Positions 32,339 through 35,913 of a stretch of 35,913 nt of DNA are shown in pieces. Positions within the stretch are counted from its first letter, which is position 1, and the number at the start of each line of letters is the position of its first letter. Source of the DNA: Fragilaria crotonensis (taxonomy: Eukaryota; Bacillariophyta; Fragilariophyceae; Fragilariales; Fragilariaceae); the NCBI GenBank assembly GCA_022925895.1, contig JAKSYS010000644.1:1-35913 (forward strand). The letters are read 5' to 3'. Under the pieces are notes generated by a model. The model did not search any database. It worked only from the letters and a program-made list of their open reading frames with translations, and was not told the origin of the DNA. The translations under genes were made by a program, and so were the position numbers.

Positions 32339-32785
32339 TGTCAGTGCATCTATTCACGTGCTTGTCTCAAGCCACCATTGCTATACTACAGTACCGTACG
32401 AGATACTGTGATCATCAGTGTACCGTATCTATGTGGTACTGTCGTATTGCTATACTGACCGGACTAGGCTAGTCTAAAAAGGAGTGGACCCTTCCACTCC
32501 GGTCACAACTTCATCATAGCTTAAACATTTACCCTCAATCGCATCTTTGCCGGTCTGGGATCGTAAAGGTGACAAGGGATCATTTGCTGCTTTGATACTA
32601 CAGCACCAACACTTTCCAGCGAACTCGCAACACGTTCGGACACGCTTGTTCTTACTTGTTTCGACTTGTTTTGACGATCATTGTTGATCATCGTCACTTA
32701 CGCGAGCCCTTCCTCCTGCCTTACGTTTAATCTGCTCCCTGGCGAGTACGTGTAAACGTAAGGCTCTGGAAAGTGTGGTCTGACA
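32339..32785 (+). repeat. Right LTR of element C (447 bp, uninterrupted)
   Basis: Starts TGTCA and ends TGACA. It differs from the left LTR at three positions that I found (two near the 5' end, one mid-LTR), about 99% identity. It contains the intact target sequence into which NA1 inserted in the other LTR, and the same 12-bp inverted repeat (32718-32729 and 32753-32764). Confidence 0.95.
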
Positions 32786-32790
32786 GGTGG
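32786..32790. repeat. Target-site duplication of element C, right copy (ggtgg)
   Basis: Matches 14615-14619 on the other side of element C. Confidence 0.85.
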
Positions 32791-33217
32791 AACCGCTGGT
32801 CGTGTTAAAGTTGTCATGAACGGTGTCGATGTGTCGGACATCAATCGAAATTTTACCAGTGACGAATGGGAGAAATTGCGTACTTGCGGCGGTGTTGCTT
32901 ATATACACCAGCGTCGTGAATACCTTGCAAATCGCGCCTCCGGTCGCTTCGACGGCCGTGGCGGAGGCCAAGGTCGCGGTGGCGGGCGTGGGTATGCTGA
33001 TCGTGGCTCGTATGGGGGCCGCGGTGGTGGCCGTTATGCGGTCGGAAATCAGGAACAACCTCGTGCTATTGCTGCCGCCGCGGCGACCACTTCGACCGAA
33101 ATTGTTGAATATGATGCCGATACTTCAAATGTGACTGCGCCGGCTCGTGCTCCGGCTTCGGGCGGTGATCGAGGTGGACGTGCAGGTGCCCGATTCGGCC
33201 CTCGTCGCGACTATTGA
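32786..33217 (+). pseudogene. Copia B gag C-terminus with RGG box
   Basis: Rejoining 14619 to 32791 gives a Gly/Arg-rich frame that reads on into VVMNGVDVSDINRNFTSDEW and an RGG-type segment (GRGGGQGRGGGRGYADRG, YGGRGGGRYAVG). RGG boxes bind RNA; here this seems to take the place of the CCHC knuckle, which is absent. The frame ends at TAG-like stop 33215-33217 after FGPRRDY. The protease lies in another frame, so a frameshift, programmed or by decay, separates gag from pol. Confidence 0.7.
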
Positions 33218-34273
33218 CTTGCAACCCCGACATCCTGCGCATGCGGGGTGGCGGGGCGTACTGTGGCAACGATCAGGTCAGGCTTACGAACTCGATCGAT
33301 TGGCGCAGTGGCCCGTGGAGGAGCGAATGGATGAGTTTACAACTGACGAAGGTAATGTCGCTCGGTGTGAGTTGGATTCGCATGCCGATACTTGTGTTGC
33401 AGGCCCGAATTTCTTGATTTTAGATTATACTGGCCAGCAATGCGATGTGACTCCTTATACAAATGACTATCAACCCATTATAAATGTGTCGGTTGTTAAC
33501 GCTGCAACTGCATTTACTGACGAATCGACGGGAGAAACAATCATTTTGCAATTCAACCAGGTACTGTGGTACGGAAAGCGTATGAACATGAGCTTGATTA
33601 ATCCAAACCAGATGCGACATTACGGTGTGACGGTATCGGATGACCCCACCGACAGCACACGTGTATTCGGCGCGACGGTAGGCGACACGGTGATACCATT
33701 CAAGATGGACGGTACTGTTGTATACTTTGAATCGCGCGTACCATCTCGGTATGAATTGGATAACTGCAAGACGGTAATCATGACTGACAGTAACGTGTGG
33801 GACCCTACCAATGTACGCATTGCTATCGTATCTGTGACGTCAGGGGTAAATGATCTACCGATTGTGGAAACGTCAGAGCGACTACGGATATCATGCATGA
33901 GTGTCAAAACTGCTAAGACAGCGAATTCTGAAGGACATGATGATTGTGACAATGAGATGATTCCCTTCGACGACGCTTTGTTTCTCAATCGAATGATAGG
34001 TAAAGTACATGTGGCTACTGCGTATCGTGATGCGACTGTGGCGTTTGTTGGAAGCAGAGATCGACATTCGCGTGTGAATGCAGAAACTGTTGCGCGAAAA
34101 TTTAGATGTGGTATTGAGACAGCACAGAAAACCTTACGAACAACCACACAACGTGGAGTCCGATATGCCATTCATCCCTTATTTCGCCGATACCGCGTTG
34201 ATCACCTTGACTTGCATCGTCGGAGGCTCGCGGATACCTTTTATATGGACACTTTATTCTCGAAGGTCAGATA
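33147..34273 (+). pseudogene. Copia B protease and pre-integrase region, 3' truncated
   Basis: The protease motif is CELDSHADTCVAGPN, i.e. D-S-H in place of D-S/T-G, with the following strands VLWYGKRMNMSLINPNQMRH. The segment KFRCGIETAQKTLRTTTQRG followed by HLDLHRRRLADTFYMDTLFS sits where copia elements carry the pre-integrase domain, but has no HHCC finger. The frame is open from 33147 and stops at 34271-34273, where the flanking direct repeat begins. Integrase and RT are therefore cut off by that later insertion. Confidence 0.75.
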
Positions 34274-34400
34274 AGGGACCTAACGACCAAGACCTACCGG
34301 TCTTGGCTTCTGCAAAACCCACTAGCTCTCGGGCTACTACCCTAATAGTAGCATGAAAACAATAGCTAGCCCATCGGGACGAAAAACCCCTAGAGAAAGG
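34274..34400 (+). repeat. 127-bp direct repeat, left copy
   Basis: Contains two perfect inverted repeats: ccaagacc/ggtcttgg around tacc (about 34288-34307) and gctacta/tagtagc around ccctaa (about 34332-34351). The same sequence is at 35787-35913. Confidence 0.85.
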
Positions 34401-34774
34401 CGGTAGACTAGTTTCGACGATCAACGCGGGACAAGTAGCGTCGGGACAAGGTCTACAGTACGACGATGGCAACGATCAGCGCACGGTCAACCGGGACTAC
34501 AGCATGAATACCGCATTATGAAATTATAGTAACGGTCACACACGAAAGAGTCCAGAGTACGGTACCACAGTACGAACGAAGTATGAACACGACGGAAACG
34601 GAGCCGGATGTACAGAGAATGCGAACGAGTGGATGCAAATGCATCACGTGGAAACGGTACCGGGAAGACGCCTAGAAGCGACCGATGGAACGGCAACTGT
34701 CATCGACACTTTAAGTTCAATTGGATTTATCGTGCCTCTCTCGAGACTATAGTGATTAACACTTCTAAAATTCC
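34401..34774. other. Non-coding interior between direct repeat and NA2
   Basis: No domain or long frame. gatgca/tgcatc around two bases near 34633 is a short palindrome. The stretch ends in the left copy of the NA2 target duplication, taacacttctaaaattcc (34757-34774). Confidence 0.4.
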
Positions 34775-35730
34775 ATCAAGCAAATGCCACATACTGCACA
34801 CCATGCCAACGTACCAAGCATGGTGAGTCATGGACCCAAGTACGAGCCATCGAATAGCGCAAAGAAAGGGTCAATCGGAATTGCCTGGCTCTCCAGAATT
34901 TTTTCCGAGGAGTTTTTGCCAAGTAAGTGGTTGTTTCTACGTGAGTTCTGGTACGTTTTCTACGCAACTTAGAGCACAACAAAGTCAAGTCAAAGGATGG
35001 CGCTACAGCCTTCCCCCGACCTCTCGTCTACAAGTATCAACACCAATATGCTTGAGAATGATTGTGGTGCAATTGGCATCAACGCGTACGGAGCGGTTGC
35101 AGCGTTTGAGGTACCATCAGATGTGCGACGTGATCGATTTTTTCCTCATGTAGAAACCGGTATTGTTTCTACGCTGTCTATCCCCCAAATTTTGCTTGAT
35201 TCAACACCATCAGAGACGAAGGACCTCCGACCGATTGTTGGTATCCATACCAGCACCGTGACCTATTTTACTGCTGACCGAAGTACTGTGACGAAATCCG
35301 ATATGACTATTGGGGTGACTCCACCCAGTTCCATGACCCAACCCCTTCCGCTTGCGCCCTTTGGCGTTCCAAATGACCGAACACACCGCTACCAAATTCG
35401 AACGAAAGTTGGGTGACCCGATCCTCCGAGTATACCGCTACGCACCACATGGTGGTGCTCTACATGCTACCGACGTACACTGCGACTACTAAACCTACGG
35501 CAACTAAGTTCAATGATCCAAGGTTTTCCCGCACTACAGTCACCCTCCTATGATACAACGACTCCATGCAGCATTATTTGGCACAATTGCAGTACAACAG
35601 GCGTATTGCAGTAACACAAAACAATTATGGTGGCCTCTACTGTACCCCAGGGTAGCGGTCATCCGTGTGAGTCGAGTTCCGTCGTCATCCGGAACAGCGG
35701 CAGCACGTAAAATAGATATTCGGTTTTTTT
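34775..35730 (+). mobile_element. NA2: non-autonomous LINE-like element, longer copy, oligo(T) 3' end
   Basis: Flanked by aacacttctaaaattcc at about 34758-34774 and 35731-35747. The 956-bp insert ends in seven T at 35724-35730. From about 34890 on it matches NA1 in reverse complement, with small indels and roughly 95% identity by eye. The tail core ccgtgtgagtcgag is at 35663-35676. The reading frame open in NA1 is shifted here near 35020 and 35345. The first 115 bp (34775-34890) are absent from NA1 and may hold the true 5' end; no clear pol III boxes or tRNA-like head were seen. Confidence 0.82.
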
Positions 35731-35786
35731 AACACTTCTAAAATTCCCAAGCCCACCCCTGGACACAAAAATCCCGGGGATTCTGT

Positions 35787-35913
35787 AGGGACCTAACGAC
35801 CAAGACCTACCGGTCTTGGCTTCTGCAAAACCCACTAGCTCTCGGGCTACTACCCTAATAGTAGCATGAAAACAATAGCTAGCCCATCGGGACGAAAAAC
35901 CCCTAGAGAAAGG
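35787..35913 (+). repeat. 127-bp direct repeat, right copy (continues past window edge)
   Basis: Matches 34274-34400 throughout as far as I can read. It is preceded by aaaatcccgggga, a possible purine-rich primer tract if this is an LTR, and by ttctg. The repeat is truncated by the end of the window. Confidence 0.85.

Larger units (their letters stand above)
14620..32785 (+). mobile_element. Copia element C: complete but interrupted Ty1/copia retrotransposon
   Basis: Two 447-bp LTRs (starting TGTCA, ending TGACA) bound the element. It has a half-tRNA-type primer site after the left LTR, a purine tract before the right LTR and a 5-bp target duplication. Domain order is gag with CCHC knuckle, protease, HHCC pre-integrase, DDE integrase, PDZ-like module, RT, RNase H; integrase before RT defines Ty1/copia. 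Three later insertions (14699-15547, 20032-29134, 30496-31251) each carry their own duplication. Without them C is about 7.4 kb. Gag-pol is broken in several places. Confidence 0.93.
13474..34273 (+). mobile_element. Copia element B: outer Ty1/copia retrotransposon, split by element C and truncated
   Basis: Left part 13474-14619 (gag) and right part 32786-34273 (gag C-terminus, protease, pre-integrase region) are halves of one element. Element C between them is flanked by a 5-bp duplication, and the Gly-Arg-rich frame continues across the rejoined site. Coding sequence stops at 34273, where a direct repeat of another element begins, so integrase, RT and RNase H are missing from the window. 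B's protease (DSHADT) and its lack of an HHCC pre-integrase finger set it apart from C, so the two belong to different copia lineages. Confidence 0.8.
34274..35913 (+). mobile_element. Putative short LTR-type element bounded by a direct repeat, cut by the right edge
   Basis: A 127-bp sequence at 34274-34400 recurs without visible difference at 35787-35913, where the window ends. Copia B coding sequence breaks off at the first copy. Less NA2, the interior is only about 430 bp and non-coding, which would fit a TRIM-like element. Against this, the first copy does not begin with TG, and a clear primer site is missing. The true repeat may be longer than 127 bp. Confidence 0.45.

Overview
This is a eukaryotic window made almost entirely of retrotransposons stacked inside one another, with one convincing cellular gene. 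A GT-AG intron, ankyrin and TKL-type kinase domains, and Ty1/copia plus APE-type LINE elements rule out a prokaryote. Two distinct copia lineages, one with a DSHADT protease and a non-HHCC pre-integrase region and one with a PDZ-like insertion in pol, make a diatom or related stramenopile my best guess. That guess is inference from family knowledge, not proof.

Layout, left to right. 1-5742 (minus): a decayed LINE (LINE-A; ORF1, then ORF2 with endonuclease and reverse transcriptase) running off the left edge. A 105-bp LINE tail is inserted in it at 2610-2714. 6141-7664 (plus): a frameshifted relic of an unrecognised gene. 8240-12563 (minus): an apparently intact gene for 19 ankyrin repeats, a TKL-like kinase and a RING-like C-terminus, with a 103-nt intron. 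13474-34273 (plus): copia element B (gag, protease, start of pol), split by copia element C (14620-32785, 447-bp LTRs, 5-bp target duplication). C is itself interrupted three times: a 0.85-kb non-autonomous element (NA1) in its left LTR, a 9.1-kb LINE (LINE-B, 20032-29134) between integrase and RT, and a 0.76-kb 5'-truncated LINE (LINE-C) between RT and RNase H. B ends where a 127-bp direct repeat begins (34274-34400). That repeat recurs at the right edge (35787-35913), and a second copy of the non-autonomous element (NA2) lies between the repeats.

The most interesting signal is a family relationship. LINE-B, NA1, NA2 and the 105-bp insertion in LINE-A share a roughly 80-nt 3' tail. All four end in a run of T (not A) on their sense strand and are flanked by 16-18 bp target duplications. 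This looks like an autonomous LINE with short elements using its tail, and with an unusual oligo(T) 3' end. Nearly every transposon reading frame is broken. The five in-frame stops examined can all be explained by C-to-T changes.
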